Assembly: GCF_016755875.1 (NCBI RefSeq) | Contig: NZ_BNED01000005.1 | Span: 744,001-808,000 of the forward strand | Direction of reading: 5' to 3' | Length of the DNA stretch: 64,000 nt | Source of the DNA: Streptomyces spororaveus | GTDB lineage: Bacteria > Actinomycetota > Actinomycetes > Streptomycetales > Streptomycetaceae | Part shown: positions 52,368 through 60,425 of the stretch, in pieces | Layout of the letters: each line of letters starts with the position of its first letter | How positions within the stretch are numbered: the first letter of the stretch is position 1 | Notes under the pieces: generated by a model | What the model was told of the DNA's origin: nothing | The model's input: only the letters and a program-made list of their open reading frames with translations | Database searches by the model: none | Translations under genes and position numbers: made by a program

Positions 52368-53717
52368 ATGGGGTTTCTCACCACTGCGGAACCCGCCCCG
52401 GGAAGAACCGGTTCCGGTTCCTCGGAGTGGCCCGTGTCCCGGCGCTACGCCTGGGTGGTCTTTGCACTGAGTTTCGGACTCCTGCTCTCGGACTACATGT
52501 CCCGGCAGGTCCTCAACGCCGTCTTCCCGATGCTGAAGGCCGACTGGCTGCTCTCGGACTCCCAACTGGGTTCCCTGAGCGGTGTCGTGGCCCTGGCGGT
52601 CGGTCTGCTCACCCTTCCGCTCTCGCTGCTGGCCGACCGGTGGGGCAGGGTGAGATCCCTGGTCATCGCGGCCGCGATGTGGAGCCTGGCAACCCTGGGC
52701 TGTGCGGTGGCGGCGAGCTACGACCAGATGCTCACCGGCCGGCTCTTCGTCGGCATCGGCGAGGCCGCGTACGGCAGTGTCGGTATCGCCGTGGTCCTCA
52801 GCGTCTTCCCGCACGCCCTGCGGGCGACGCTCTCGGGGGCCTTCATCGCCGGCGGGGCCTTCGGCTCGGTCCTGGGCATATCCATCGGCGGCGCCGTGGC
52901 CCAGGCGTACGGCTGGCGCTGGGCGTTCGGCCTGATGGGCGTCTTCGGCCTGGTGCTCGCGGGCGTCTACGCCGTGGTGGTCACGGAGAAGCGGCTGGCC
53001 CCGCGGCAGGACCCGGTGGAGGACGGGTCCGGCGCGGATGAACGCGACCGTCTGCGCGTGCTCCTCCCGCGGCTGTTCTCCTCCGTCTCGGTGGTCAGCG
53101 CCTACGTCGGCAGCGGTCTGCAGCTGTTCATCGCGGGCGCCCTGATCGCCTGGCTGCCCAGCTACTTCAACCGCTACTACGACATGCCCACCGCGAAGGC
53201 CGCTGCGACCGCGGGCCTGTTCGCCCTGATGATCGGTATCGGCATGATCGTCGGCGGCATCGTCTCGGACCGGATCAGCCGGCGCGCCCCGGTCCGCAAG
53301 TGGGCCGTCGCCATCGGCTGCAGCGTGGGCTCCCTCGTCCTGCTGATGACCGCGTTCCGCCTGCCGGCCGGCCCCGTACAGCTGCTCGTGCTGGGGCTGG
53401 GAACCGTGCTGTGTGCCGGAACGGCCGGGCCCGGGGCCGCCATGGTGGCGAACCTGACGCCCGCTGCCATCGCCGCCACAGCGTTCGCCACGCTCACGCT
53501 GGCCCAGAGCCTGCTCGGACTCGCCCCCGGCCCCGCGGTCACCGGGATGCTCGCCGACCGGCTCGGTCTGCTCGGCGCGCTCCGGCTCGTCCCGCTCGTG
53601 GCGGTCGCGGCCACGGCAGCGTTCCTGATCGGCCGCCATTCCTACGACCGTGACGTACGCCGTCTGACCGGGGTCGCTCCGCGGACGGAGCCGCAGAAGG
53701 CGGAGGTGTCCTCATGA
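52368..53717 (+). CDS. MFS transporter
   Basis: 449 residues. I choose ATG 52368 because GAGGT lies seven bases upstream; the earlier GTG and ATG overlap that site. It has twelve hydrophobic segments, a motif-A-like LADRWGRVRSL after helix 2, and a cytoplasmic loop near residue 220 (EKRLAPRQDPVEDGS). It is similar to the aromatic-acid/sugar-acid group of major facilitators and is probably the uptake system for the operon substrate. Its stop overlaps the following hydrolase gene by four bases (ATGA). Confidence 0.92.
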   Translation: MGFLTTAEPAPGRTGSGSSEWPVSRRYAWVVFALSFGLLLSDYMSRQVLNAVFPMLKADWLLSDSQLGSLSGVVALAVGLLTLPLSLLADRWGRVRSLVIAAAMWSLATLGCAVAASYDQMLTGRLFVGIGEAAYGSVGIAVVLSVFPHALRATLSGAFIAGGAFGSVLGISIGGAVAQAYGWRWAFGLMGVFGLVLAGVYAVVVTEKRLAPRQDPVEDGSGADERDRLRVLLPRLFSSVSVVSAYVGSGLQLFIAGALIAWLPSYFNRYYDMPTAKAAATAGLFALMIGIGMIVGGIVSDRISRRAPVRKWAVAIGCSVGSLVLLMTAFRLPAGPVQLLVLGLGTVLCAGTAGPGAAMVANLTPAAIAATAFATLTLAQSLLGLAPGPAVTGMLADRLGLLGALRLVPLVAVAATAAFLIGRHSYDRDVRRLTGVAPRTEPQKAEVSS

Positions 53718-54298
53718 GCGCCACCACCGAGCCGGTGGTCGTGATCGTCCCCGGCCTGCGCGACCACGTCGAGGAGCACTGGCAGACCCTGCTGGCGAAG
53801 CGGCTCACCGAGGCCGGTCGCGGCGTCCGCACCGTTCCCCCGCTGACGCGGGACCGGCTGAGCTGCGAGGCAGGGGTCGCCGCGCTGGACAAGGTGATGG
53901 TGCAGATCGCGGGGCCCGTCGTACTGGTTGCCCACAGCGCCGGTGTGATCACCACCGTCCACTGGTCCCGGCGGCACCCGGCGCAGGTGCAGGTACAGGG
54001 GGCGCTGCTGGTGACGCCGCCGGACTTCGAGCGGCCCTTGCCGGAGGGCTACCCCACCACGGACGTGCTCGACGGGAACGGCTGGATCCCGGTGCCCCGC
54101 TCGCCGCTGCCCTTCCCCGCCATCGTCGCGGTCAGCTCGAACGACCCGCTGGGCACCGTCGGGCGAGGAGCCGAGCTGGCCCGGAACTGGGGCGGCCGCC
54201 TCGTGGAACTCGGCGATGTCGGCCACCTCAACCCCGCCTCCGGCCACGGCCCGTGGCCGAGGGCGGAGGAACTCCTCCGCGAGCTCGGACACAGCTGA
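53714..54298 (+). CDS. RBBP9/YdeN-type alpha/beta hydrolase
   Basis: 194 residues, about the normal length of this short hydrolase group. N-terminal VVIVPGLRDHVEEHWQTLL is characteristic. The nucleophile Ser is in LVAHSAGVITTVHW, the Asp in VSSNDPLG and the His in VGHLNPASGHGPWP. It is coupled to the MFS gene and ends the operon. It may hydrolyse an ester or amide of the imported compound. Confidence 0.92.
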   Translation: MSATTEPVVVIVPGLRDHVEEHWQTLLAKRLTEAGRGVRTVPPLTRDRLSCEAGVAALDKVMVQIAGPVVLVAHSAGVITTVHWSRRHPAQVQVQGALLVTPPDFERPLPEGYPTTDVLDGNGWIPVPRSPLPFPAIVAVSSNDPLGTVGRGAELARNWGGRLVELGDVGHLNPASGHGPWPRAEELLRELGHS

Positions 54299-54390
54299 TC
54301 CCCCGGTGAGGTTCGCAGAGTGCGGCAGGCGCAGGTCCGGGGTTCGTACATCGGCTTCAACCGTGCAGCTGGACCGGCCCGGTTCCGGGG

Positions 54391-54954
54391 CTACTGGTGG
54401 TCGGGAACGTACTGGTAGCCAACGCGGCGCACGGTGGTGATGCGGCCCCGGTGAGCGGGCCCGAGCTTGCGGCGCAGCCTGGCCACGTGGACGTCGACCG
54501 TACGGCCGTCGCCGATGTGTCCGTAACCCCAGATGTCCGAGATGAGGGCCTCACATGTGTGGACCGTGTACGGATGGGCCACCAGGTGGGCCAGGAGGTT
54601 GAACTCCAGGTAAGTGAGGTCCAGTTCGCGTCCGTCGACCTCGACCAGCCGACGCGCGCTGTCGACCCGGACGGCATCGTCGAGCCGGACGGCGTCGGGG
54701 TGCGGGGCCGGTTCCGGCTCGGGTGCCGGAAGGGTCCCGGGTTCGAGGGGATGGGTCTCCGGGCGTATGCCGTGCGCGATCATCACCGCGGCCGGGTCTG
54801 CGTCCGCCGGCAGGAACACGAGGTATCCGACGCGGGCGCCGCCGATCCCGTGGGCGGAGACGGCGGGCGGACGGTCGCCGACCAGCTGGAGGCGCGGGGC
54901 CGGGGAACGGCGGACGGCGGTGGCGGGTACCGGTGCGGGAAGTGCGGTGGTCAC
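54391..54954 (-). CDS. OmpR-type winged-helix regulator without receiver domain
   Basis: 187 residues from a GTG with AAGGGGC upstream. The N-terminal 95 residues are a Pro/Ala-rich region with one strand pattern (ARVGYLVFLPADADPAAVMI). A trans_reg_C winged helix (about 100-185) follows: DLTYLEFNLLAHLVAHPYTVH, GRTVDVHVARLRRKLGP and RITTVRRVGYQYVP. There is no receiver domain and no partner kinase, so it likely responds to a ligand or acts constitutively. It is divergent from the sulfur cluster, across a 540-base region with the CCTA..TAGG motifs, and could regulate that cluster. Confidence 0.9.
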   Translation of the reverse strand: MTTALPAPVPATAVRRSPAPRLQLVGDRPPAVSAHGIGGARVGYLVFLPADADPAAVMIAHGIRPETHPLEPGTLPAPEPEPAPHPDAVRLDDAVRVDSARRLVEVDGRELDLTYLEFNLLAHLVAHPYTVHTCEALISDIWGYGHIGDGRTVDVHVARLRRKLGPAHRGRITTVRRVGYQYVPDHQ

Positions 54955-55300
54955 GATGAGCCCCTTCGGCTGCTCGGAATGAGGTACGGACGCCGAGTGT
55001 CGGGCCGCGACAGGGCAGGGGTCTCCGTGACGGATGCGGCGCGAGGGCCGACGCGCCGCACGCGGGGCGGAACCCGTACGACTCAGAGGGCTGGGGTCAC
55101 GGGAACAGCGGGCGCGCGAAGACGAGCGGCAGCCGGAGGGCTGGCGCACATCCGGGAAATGCCCTGTCGAAGAAGCCCTAGACAGGTCGGCAGACGGCGC
55201 TGGCGACGCGACGGAGGTCAACGTGCCTGCGGCGTACGAGCAACGGCTGCGACGGGGACATGGCCACATCGTGAGGTGCGCGGCGGCCGCGCGTCAATAC

Positions 55301-55323
55301 TTTCCTATTCATTCACTAGGAAA
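55301..55323 (+). promoter_or_regulatory. Perfect dyad TTTCCTA-N9-TAGGAAA
   Basis: A seven-base inverted repeat with nine-base spacer. The same element in weaker form occurs at 55412 and 57330. It is the likely operator of the sulfur cluster, best explained by the Rrf2 regulator encoded nearby. Confidence 0.6.
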
Positions 55324-55343
55324 GGCCGCCGACCTGCACGGTC

Positions 55344-55440
55344 TCTCATCCCGAGATCGTGTCGTCCGCGATTCGGTCACACTCTTGCCCGGCAGGCGGC
55401 TTCGAGCGAGTATCCCTATCAATCCGATGGGAAAGGTGGG
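55344..55440 (+). promoter_or_regulatory. Promoter module A of the sulfur cluster
   Basis: In order: TCTCATCCCGAGA palindrome (55344-55356), ATTCGGTCACACTCTTG (about 55371-55387) and CCTATCAATCCGATGGGAAA (55415-55434). A homologous series occurs at 57261-57352. It probably drives the DszC-like flavoenzyme gene, whose ATG is at 55495. Confidence 0.6.
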
Positions 55441-55494
55441 GATTCGGTGAACCGGCCGGCCGATGCCACCCAACAACGTTCCGGAGTAACCGAA

Positions 55495-56700
55495 ATGACC
55501 ACCGCCATCCCCCATGGCACCGACGGCCGGCGATCCACCGACGAGCAGCGCCGCTCGCTCCTGCGTACCGCCCGCGACGTGGCGGACGACTTCGCCGCAG
55601 ACGCCATCGCCCGTGATCAGGCGGGCAAGCCGCCGGCCGACGAGACGGCCCGGCTGCGCGAGGCGGGCCTGCCGGCCGCCCTCACCCCGCCCGGGCCCGA
55701 CCGCGGGACGGACTGGCGCACCGGATGCGCCGTCATCCGGGAGATCGCCGCGGCGGACAGCTCCGTCGGCGACCTACTCGCCCGCCACTACGTGCACACC
55801 TGGAGCGGACGCTTCTACGCGAACCACCACCACGCGACCGCCCTCGAAGAGGAGTCGGTGGGCGAGCAGTGGCTGTGGACCGGTGCAGTCAGCGCTCCGC
55901 TCTCCCACGACGACACCGACGGACCGGGGCTCACGCTGCGGCGGCGCACCCCCGGCTACGTGCTGAGCGGGCGCCGGTTCGTGGACACGGCGGCGACCGC
56001 GGCCGACCAGATCGTGGTCGACGCCGTCTACGCGGCGACCGGGGACGTCCTCGTCGTACGGATCCCACCCAGCGCACAGGGGGTGACCGTCGAGTCCGCC
56101 CACGACCGGCTCGGGCAGCGCCTCGCCGGAGCGGGCGAGGTCGTCCTGGACCGGGTCGCCATCACGCCCGAACAGGTGCTGGGCCGCCGGCCGCACGACG
56201 AGGAGTCGACCGCACCCTTCACCGCACTCGCGGAGCCGGCGCTCCGGCTCGCCCTGTGTCACGTCGCCCTCGGCATCGCCGAAGGCGCCCTCACCGAGGC
56301 GCGCGACCTCAGCAGGGGCGGCCGCGCGCACCGGCTGCCCGGCGAGGACCCGGACCTCTTCCTGACGTACGGGGAACTCGCCTCGGCCGCCCAGACGGCC
56401 ACCGCCGTGGTCAACCGGGCGACGGACGTGATGGCGCGGGCCCTCGACACGGGTCCGCACCTCGACGCGGAAGGAGCCGCTGGCGTCGCGGCCCTGGTCG
56501 CCACGGCCGAGACCGTGACGTCGAAGGCCGCCCTGCGCATCACCGCCCGGGTGCTGGAACTCGCCGACGCGCCCGGCCTGGACCGGTTCTGGCGCAACGC
56601 CCGGGTCCTGACGGCCCACCGCCCGGCCGCCCACCGCCTGCGCTCCATCGGCGAGCACTACCTCAACGGCTCCCACCCCGCGGTGACTGCCTTCCGCTGA
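55495..56700 (+). CDS. Acyl-CoA-dehydrogenase-fold flavin monooxygenase (DszC/SfnB-like)
   Basis: 401 residues; ATG with GGAG nine bases upstream, though a GTG at 55447 is possible. The acyl-CoA dehydrogenase fold lacks the usual catalytic Glu context and instead shows the DszC/SfnB pattern: FAADAIARDQAGKPPADETARLREAGL, CAVIREIAAADSSVGDLLARHY, QWLWTGAVSAP and the C-terminal RFWRNARVLTAHRPAAHRLRSIGEHYL. Members use reduced FMN to oxidise organosulfur compounds (sulfones, dibenzothiophene). With an Rrf2 regulator and a sulfonate-type binding protein downstream, release of sulfur for assimilation is the probable task. Confidence 0.88.
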   Translation: MTTAIPHGTDGRRSTDEQRRSLLRTARDVADDFAADAIARDQAGKPPADETARLREAGLPAALTPPGPDRGTDWRTGCAVIREIAAADSSVGDLLARHYVHTWSGRFYANHHHATALEEESVGEQWLWTGAVSAPLSHDDTDGPGLTLRRRTPGYVLSGRRFVDTAATAADQIVVDAVYAATGDVLVVRIPPSAQGVTVESAHDRLGQRLAGAGEVVLDRVAITPEQVLGRRPHDEESTAPFTALAEPALRLALCHVALGIAEGALTEARDLSRGGRAHRLPGEDPDLFLTYGELASAAQTATAVVNRATDVMARALDTGPHLDAEGAAGVAALVATAETVTSKAALRITARVLELADAPGLDRFWRNARVLTAHRPAAHRLRSIGEHYLNGSHPAVTAFR

Positions 56701-56780
56701 CGCGGGCCCGCGCACCTGCCCGGCGGCCGGCGGCCACCCGCGAGGGGACAGCGGCCGGATCGATGCAAGATAATGTCCGT

Positions 56781-57239
56781 ATGCGGATCTCAGCCAGGGC
56801 GGACTACGCGGTACGTGCCGCACTGCAGCTTGCCGCGTCGCAGGATGACGGGCCGGTGAAGGCAGAGGCCATCGCCGACGCCCAGGACATCCCGCACAAG
56901 TTCCTCGAGGGCATCCTGAACGACATGCGCCGGGGTGGTCTCGTGCTGAGCCAGCGGGGCGGCAACGGCGGGTACCGGCTGGCCAAGCCCGCCCAGTCCA
57001 TCAGCATCGCGGACGTGATCCGTGTCGTGGACGGACCGCTCGTCTCGGTGCGCGGGGTGCGCCCTCCGGACCTGTCCTACACCGGCCCCGCCCAAGCACT
57101 GCTCCCCCTGTGGATCGCGCTGCGGGCCAATGTCCGCGAGATCCTCGACGGCGTGAGCCTCGCCGACGTCTCGTCGTCCGACCTGCCCGCGGACGTATCG
57201 GCACTGGCCGATACCCCTGGCGCCTGGACCAATCCCTGA
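56781..57239 (+). CDS. Rrf2-family regulator without cysteines (CymR-like)
   Basis: 152 residues. A winged-helix with MRISARADYAVRAALQLAAS, then DIPHKFLEGILNDMRRGGLVLSQRGGNGGYRLAKP, and a dimerisation helix. There is no Cys at all, so it cannot hold an iron-sulfur cluster as IscR and NsrR do. CymR, the cysteine-metabolism repressor, likewise lacks a cluster. It probably senses cysteine status and binds the CCTA..TAGG dyads on both sides of it. It lies 80 bases after the flavoenzyme gene. Confidence 0.92.
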   Translation: MRISARADYAVRAALQLAASQDDGPVKAEAIADAQDIPHKFLEGILNDMRRGGLVLSQRGGNGGYRLAKPAQSISIADVIRVVDGPLVSVRGVRPPDLSYTGPAQALLPLWIALRANVREILDGVSLADVSSSDLPADVSALADTPGAWTNP

Positions 57240-57260
57240 CCCCTGCCCCACCTGCGCATT

Positions 57261-57352
57261 CTCACATAACGAGATTATGCCGTCCATTATTCGGTCACCC
57301 TCTTGGGGCGGGTGTCCGCCTCTGCCAATATGCCTACCAACCAGGTGGGAAA
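57261..57352 (+). promoter_or_regulatory. Promoter module B of the sulfur cluster
   Basis: TCTCACATAACGAGA (57261-57275), ATTCGGTCACCCTCTTG (about 57289-57305) and CCTACCAACCAGGTGGGAAA (57333-57352), aligned element by element with module A at 55344-55440. It precedes the leader peptide and the binding-protein gene. Confidence 0.65.
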
Positions 57353-57376
57353 ACTAGGAATCAGGGGAGGCGAGCC

Positions 57377-57475
57377 GTGCGAACACTGCATCGCGCAGGC
57401 CGGATGCTGTCTCTGACCTCCCGCCGGCACATCGACCTGCTCCGCACGGCCGGCGCCATCTGTCAGCCCGGCTGA
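57377..57475 (+). CDS. Leader peptide with RRHIDL motif and a Cys near the end
   Basis: 32 residues from a GTG with GGGGAGG six bases upstream. It reads MRTLHRAGRMLSLTSRRHID then LLRTAGAICQPG. The pattern RRHIDLxRxxxAxC is that of the small leader peptides that precede sulfur-uptake genes in Streptomyces. A Cys codon close to the stop suggests ribosome-mediated attenuation by cysteine (inference). It lies 283 bases before the binding-protein gene. Confidence 0.75.
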   Translation: MRTLHRAGRMLSLTSRRHIDLLRTAGAICQPG

Positions 57476-57758
57476 CATCACCCTCCGGACCCCGCTCCAC
57501 GTGTAGTCAGCGCTGAGCACCGTCGGACGTGCCTCTCGGCCGACCACGCCGACCGCGTGGAGTCGAGCGCGGGCGTCCGCATGACGGGCTCGACCTCCGA
57601 CTCCGAGTTGTCCGACACCCCTTCGTTCCTCGCGACCGCAACCCCGTCGCCCACCGCTCACCGCGCTCACCGCCGGCCGTCGGTTCCGTGTGCGTCGGCG
57701 GCGTCGCTTCGGCCTTCTCCGCACCTCCTCGAACCCCATCCCGTGAAAGGACACCTCC
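57476..57758 (+). other. Leader region between peptide and binding-protein gene
   Basis: 283 bases. GCTCCACG near 57494 pairs with CGTGGAG at 57556, across a wide loop; this could be part of an attenuator. No gene seen. Confidence 0.4.
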
Positions 57759-58868
57759 GTGTCTGCCGCAAGACCGCTCACCACCCTGCGCGCCATCGCC
57801 GTCACCGCGACGCTTCCCCTGCTGCTCACCGCCTGCGGCTACGGCTCCGAGGCCAAGAAGGACGAGCCCAAGGCCGCGGACGCCGGCGACGCCGGCAAGA
57901 AGCTCTCCGCCTCCGAGGTACGGATCGGCTACTTCCCGAACCTGACGCACGCCACCGCTCTGGTAGGCCTCCAGGAAGGCCTGATCGAGAAGGAACTGAA
58001 CGGCACCAAGATCAAGCCGCAGTCCTTCAACGCCGGCCCGTCCGAGATCGAAGCCCTCAACGGCGGATCCCTCGACATCGGCTTCATCGGCCCCTCCCCG
58101 TCGATCAACGGCTACGTGAAGTCCAAGGGCTCCAACCTGCGGATCATCTCCGGATCCGCCTCCGGCGGCGTGAAGCTCGTCGTGAACCCGGACAAGATCA
58201 AGACCCTGGACGACCTCAAGGGCAAGAAGATCGCCACCCCGCAGAAGGGGAACACGCAGGACGTCGCGTTCCTCAACTGGATCTCCGAGAAGGGCTGGAA
58301 GGTCGACCCGGAGTCCGGCAAGGGCGACGTCTCCGTCGTCCGCACGGACAACAAGGTCACCCCGGACGCCTTCAAGCAGGGCTCGATCGACGGCGCCTGG
58401 GTGCCCGAGCCCACGGCCTCCAAGCTCGTCTCCGACGGCGGCTCCGTCCTCCTCGACGAGACCGCCCTGTGGCCCGACAAGAAGTTCGTGATCACGAACA
58501 TCATCGTGTCCCAGAAGTTCCTCAAGGAGCACCCGGACGTCGTCGAAGCCGTACTGCGCGGCACCGTGAAGACCAACGACTGGATCCACGCCAACCAGGA
58601 CAAGGCGAAGGCCTCCGCCAACGCCAAGCTGCAGGCGGACAGCGGCAAGGCCCTCGACGCCAAGATCATCGACCCGGCATGGCCCGGCATCGCCATCACC
58701 GACGACCCGCTGGCCTCCACGCTCAAGACGCAGTCGGAGTGGGCGGTCAAGGCCAAGCTCATCGAGGAGCCCGACCTGGCCGGCATCTACGACCTCACGC
58801 TCCTGAACAAGGTACTGAAGGCCGCCGGCAAGCCCGAGGTCTCCGACGCCGGCCTCGGCGCCAAGTAA
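57759..58868 (+). CDS. ABC transporter substrate-binding lipoprotein (sulfonate/taurine type)
   Basis: 369 residues from a GTG with AAAGGA eight bases upstream. A lipoprotein signal with lipobox LLTAC precedes the mature start at about residue 27. The SsuA/TauA-like fold shows VRIGYFPNLTHATALVGLQEGL, GGSLDIGFIGPSPSINGYVK, LKGKKIATPQKGNTQDVAFL and GAWVPEPTASKLV. It would deliver an alkane-sulfonate or similar sulfur compound to a permease. The permease gene is absent and the ATPase gene is a stub, so the system is orphaned unless it uses components encoded elsewhere. Confidence 0.92.
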   Translation: MSAARPLTTLRAIAVTATLPLLLTACGYGSEAKKDEPKAADAGDAGKKLSASEVRIGYFPNLTHATALVGLQEGLIEKELNGTKIKPQSFNAGPSEIEALNGGSLDIGFIGPSPSINGYVKSKGSNLRIISGSASGGVKLVVNPDKIKTLDDLKGKKIATPQKGNTQDVAFLNWISEKGWKVDPESGKGDVSVVRTDNKVTPDAFKQGSIDGAWVPEPTASKLVSDGGSVLLDETALWPDKKFVITNIIVSQKFLKEHPDVVEAVLRGTVKTNDWIHANQDKAKASANAKLQADSGKALDAKIIDPAWPGIAITDDPLASTLKTQSEWAVKAKLIEEPDLAGIYDLTLLNKVLKAAGKPEVSDAGLGAK

Positions 58869-58886
58869 CCCCGCAATCCAGCCATC

Positions 58887-58934
58887 CCAGGAGGTGACGA
58901 CCATGGCTCCCGGAGAGCACGTCACCCTCCTGGG
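58887..58934 (+). promoter_or_regulatory. Inverted repeat sequestering a ribosome site / terminator
   Basis: CCAGGAGGTGACG pairs with CGTCACCCTCCTGG (one bulged base), loop about 20 bases. The stem contains the AGGAGGTGA ribosome site of the ATPase stub. It may terminate transcription after the binding-protein gene. Confidence 0.5.
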
Positions 58935-58998
58935 TACCCCGGGGTGGGGAAAGCAGCAACAGCCGCTGCCCCATACCGTCGCCAGCCCGGCCCGCTGA
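58903..58998 (+). pseudogene. Stub of an ABC transporter ATPase gene
   Basis: A perfect ribosome site and ATG are followed by MAPGEHVTLLGTPGWGKQQQ, in which the P-loop pattern VTLLGxxGxGKS/T is recognisable. The first 40 residues of an ATPase are missing, the Ser/Thr after Lys is lost, and the frame stops after 31 codons. This is the expected second gene of the sulfonate transporter, now dead. Confidence 0.55.
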
Positions 58999-59308
58999 AA
59001 CCGTTCGATGACATCGCCGTCCGACGCCTCCGCATCCGCATCCGCCAGGAGACCCTCACGCTCCTCCACGACCTCCTCGTTCCCGCTGACGCGGAACTAC
59101 GCCCTCACCCCCGAGGGCCGGCGGACAACGCAACACGAAATCCAGCCGCGCAGCTCCCCCTACGCCCCGGCATCCGACAGATCAGTGGGACAAAACCACC
59201 GACAGAACGTCGAGCCCAGACGATGCGGCATGCCGACATCACGAGCCGAAGAACCTGAATGTAATCAACACCTAATTACAGCTTCCGAACGCGACAGCGA
59301 GCCGCAGC
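58999..59308. other. Degenerate region after the ABC stub
   Basis: 310 bases with no usable gene. It probably contains scrambled transporter sequence, and ends in a TGTAAT-N9-ATTACA dyad. Confidence 0.4.
59260..59280. repeat. Inverted repeat TGTAAT-N9-ATTACA
   Basis: A six-base AT-rich dyad in a GC-rich surrounding, 29 bases past the end of the minus-strand NUDIX gene. Could be an operator, a weak terminator or a junction scar. Confidence 0.5.
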
Positions 59309-59815
59309 TCACATCCCTTCCGGCCGCAACGGCAGGTCGCGATACCGATCGAATGCCTCGCGGGCGTCTGGAACGAACCCGCGATGACGGACCAGGGCAG
59401 TCAGTTCGGACTCAGTCAGCCAGTCGTACCAAGCGACCTCCGAAGGGTCGGGCTGAAGCGGTTCTGTGACAACGACCTCATGCAGACCGAGCCAATACGG
59501 GCTGATCGCACCCTCGCACAAGAACTTGAACACGAAACGAGGACGGGTGCGAACGCCAAGTTCTTGCTCCAACTCCCGCGCAGCAGCATCCTCATACGAC
59601 TCGGCCACATCCACGGCGCCTCCGAACATCCAGTTGAGCTGCCCCGGGAAAAGAGCGACATCGTCTGGACGGCGGTGGACGAGGATCCGTCCCGCACTGT
59701 CGCGACACACGATCGTCGCTATGCGGTGCAACCACTGGTGACGGATTGCCTCCCCCCTGTCCACAACAGCCAGCACCTCGTCACGCTCGTCGACCCGCTC
59801 AACAAGTTCACTCAT
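59309..59815 (-). CDS. NUDIX hydrolase (IDI/YfcD-like)
   Basis: 168 residues. The NUDIX box is GAVDVAESYEDAAARELEQELGV: spacing is exact, but the first Glu of the EE pair is Gln (REUxEExGU reads RELEQELGV). The N-terminal region ERDEVLAVVDRGEAIRHQWLHR with IVCRDSAGRILVHRR is typical of the isopentenyl-diphosphate-isomerase-like NUDIX group. The lost metal ligand may reduce or alter activity. The start overlaps the end of an unassigned upstream fragment. Confidence 0.88.
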   Translation of the reverse strand: MSELVERVDERDEVLAVVDRGEAIRHQWLHRIATIVCRDSAGRILVHRRPDDVALFPGQLNWMFGGAVDVAESYEDAAARELEQELGVRTRPRFVFKFLCEGAISPYWLGLHEVVVTEPLQPDPSEVAWYDWLTESELTALVRHRGFVPDAREAFDRYRDLPLRPEGM

Positions 59816-59945
59816 GGAGCCCACCCTCCCAGAGGGAACCATGAAGTGCGTTGAGAAGGTCCAGTGCCTCGCGTACGACCCTGGCGTCACACGCCGCGAG
59901 GGTGGACTTCCCTGACTCGACGTCCTCAAGAACGTGATCAGCTCG
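59808..59945 (-). pseudogene. C-terminal fragment of an unknown gene
   Basis: The frame reads HVLEDVESGKSTLAACDARV and VREALDLLNALHGSLWEGGL, has coding character, and overlaps the NUDIX start as in an operon. Upstream of about 59945 the sequence changes to unrelated material, so only the gene's end seems to remain. Family not recognised. Confidence 0.3.
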
Positions 59946-60075
59946 ATCGGATGACCTCGCCGGGGCCGTTGAGGGCGGCCAGGATGGGGGCGCCCCGGCC
60001 GGTGAAGGCGAAGTCGTCGATTCCTGCCACACCGGTGGCCCGGGTCCGGACCGGGTCGAAGCGACCGTCCCGCAG

Positions 60076-60352
60076 GACGGAGGTCGGCATCCAGGTGCCC
60101 GCAGGCAGCGTCCGCCCCGGTGAGGCGCCGGAAGCCGCCGCTCTGCGCGAGGCCCGCGAGGAGACCGGCCTGCCGGACTTCAAGATCGTCCGCAAGCTCG
60201 GCGAGACCGAGTACGACATCAGCCCGTACCGGTTCGAGATCCAGCACCGGCACGTGTTCCACCTGGAGCTCACCGAGCCGACCCCGGAACGGTGGATGAG
60301 CCAGGAGGACCACGACGGCGAGCAGGAGCCGACCTACTGCGAGTGCTTCTAG
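60076..60352 (+). pseudogene. Truncated NUDIX gene
   Basis: A perfect NUDIX box (GSVRPGEAPEAAALREAREETGL) continues FKIVRKLGETEYDISPYRFE and HVFHLELTEPTPERWM, then ends QEPTYCECF and stop. The N-terminal strands before the box are replaced by unrelated sequence and the usual C-terminal 25 residues are missing. There is no start codon with a ribosome site. Confidence 0.6.
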
Positions 60353-60365
60353 CGCGCACCGTAGC

Positions 60366-60405
60366 GCCGTCGGGGCCGACCTACCTCGGCGTTGGTCCCG
60401 ACGGC
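60366..60405 (-). terminator. Terminator of the NUDIX gene at 60426
   Basis: GCCGTCGGGGCC pairs with GGTCCCGACGGC (one G-T pair) around a 16-base loop, 21 bases past the stop. Confidence 0.6.
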
Positions 60406-60425
60406 ACATCCACAAAGACGGACAG

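Larger units (their letters stand above)
54955..55494. other. Regulatory region between wHTH gene and sulfur cluster
   Basis: 540 bases with no gene. It contains two CCTA-N9-TRGG dyads and a promoter module duplicated at 57261 (separate entries). Confidence 0.6.
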
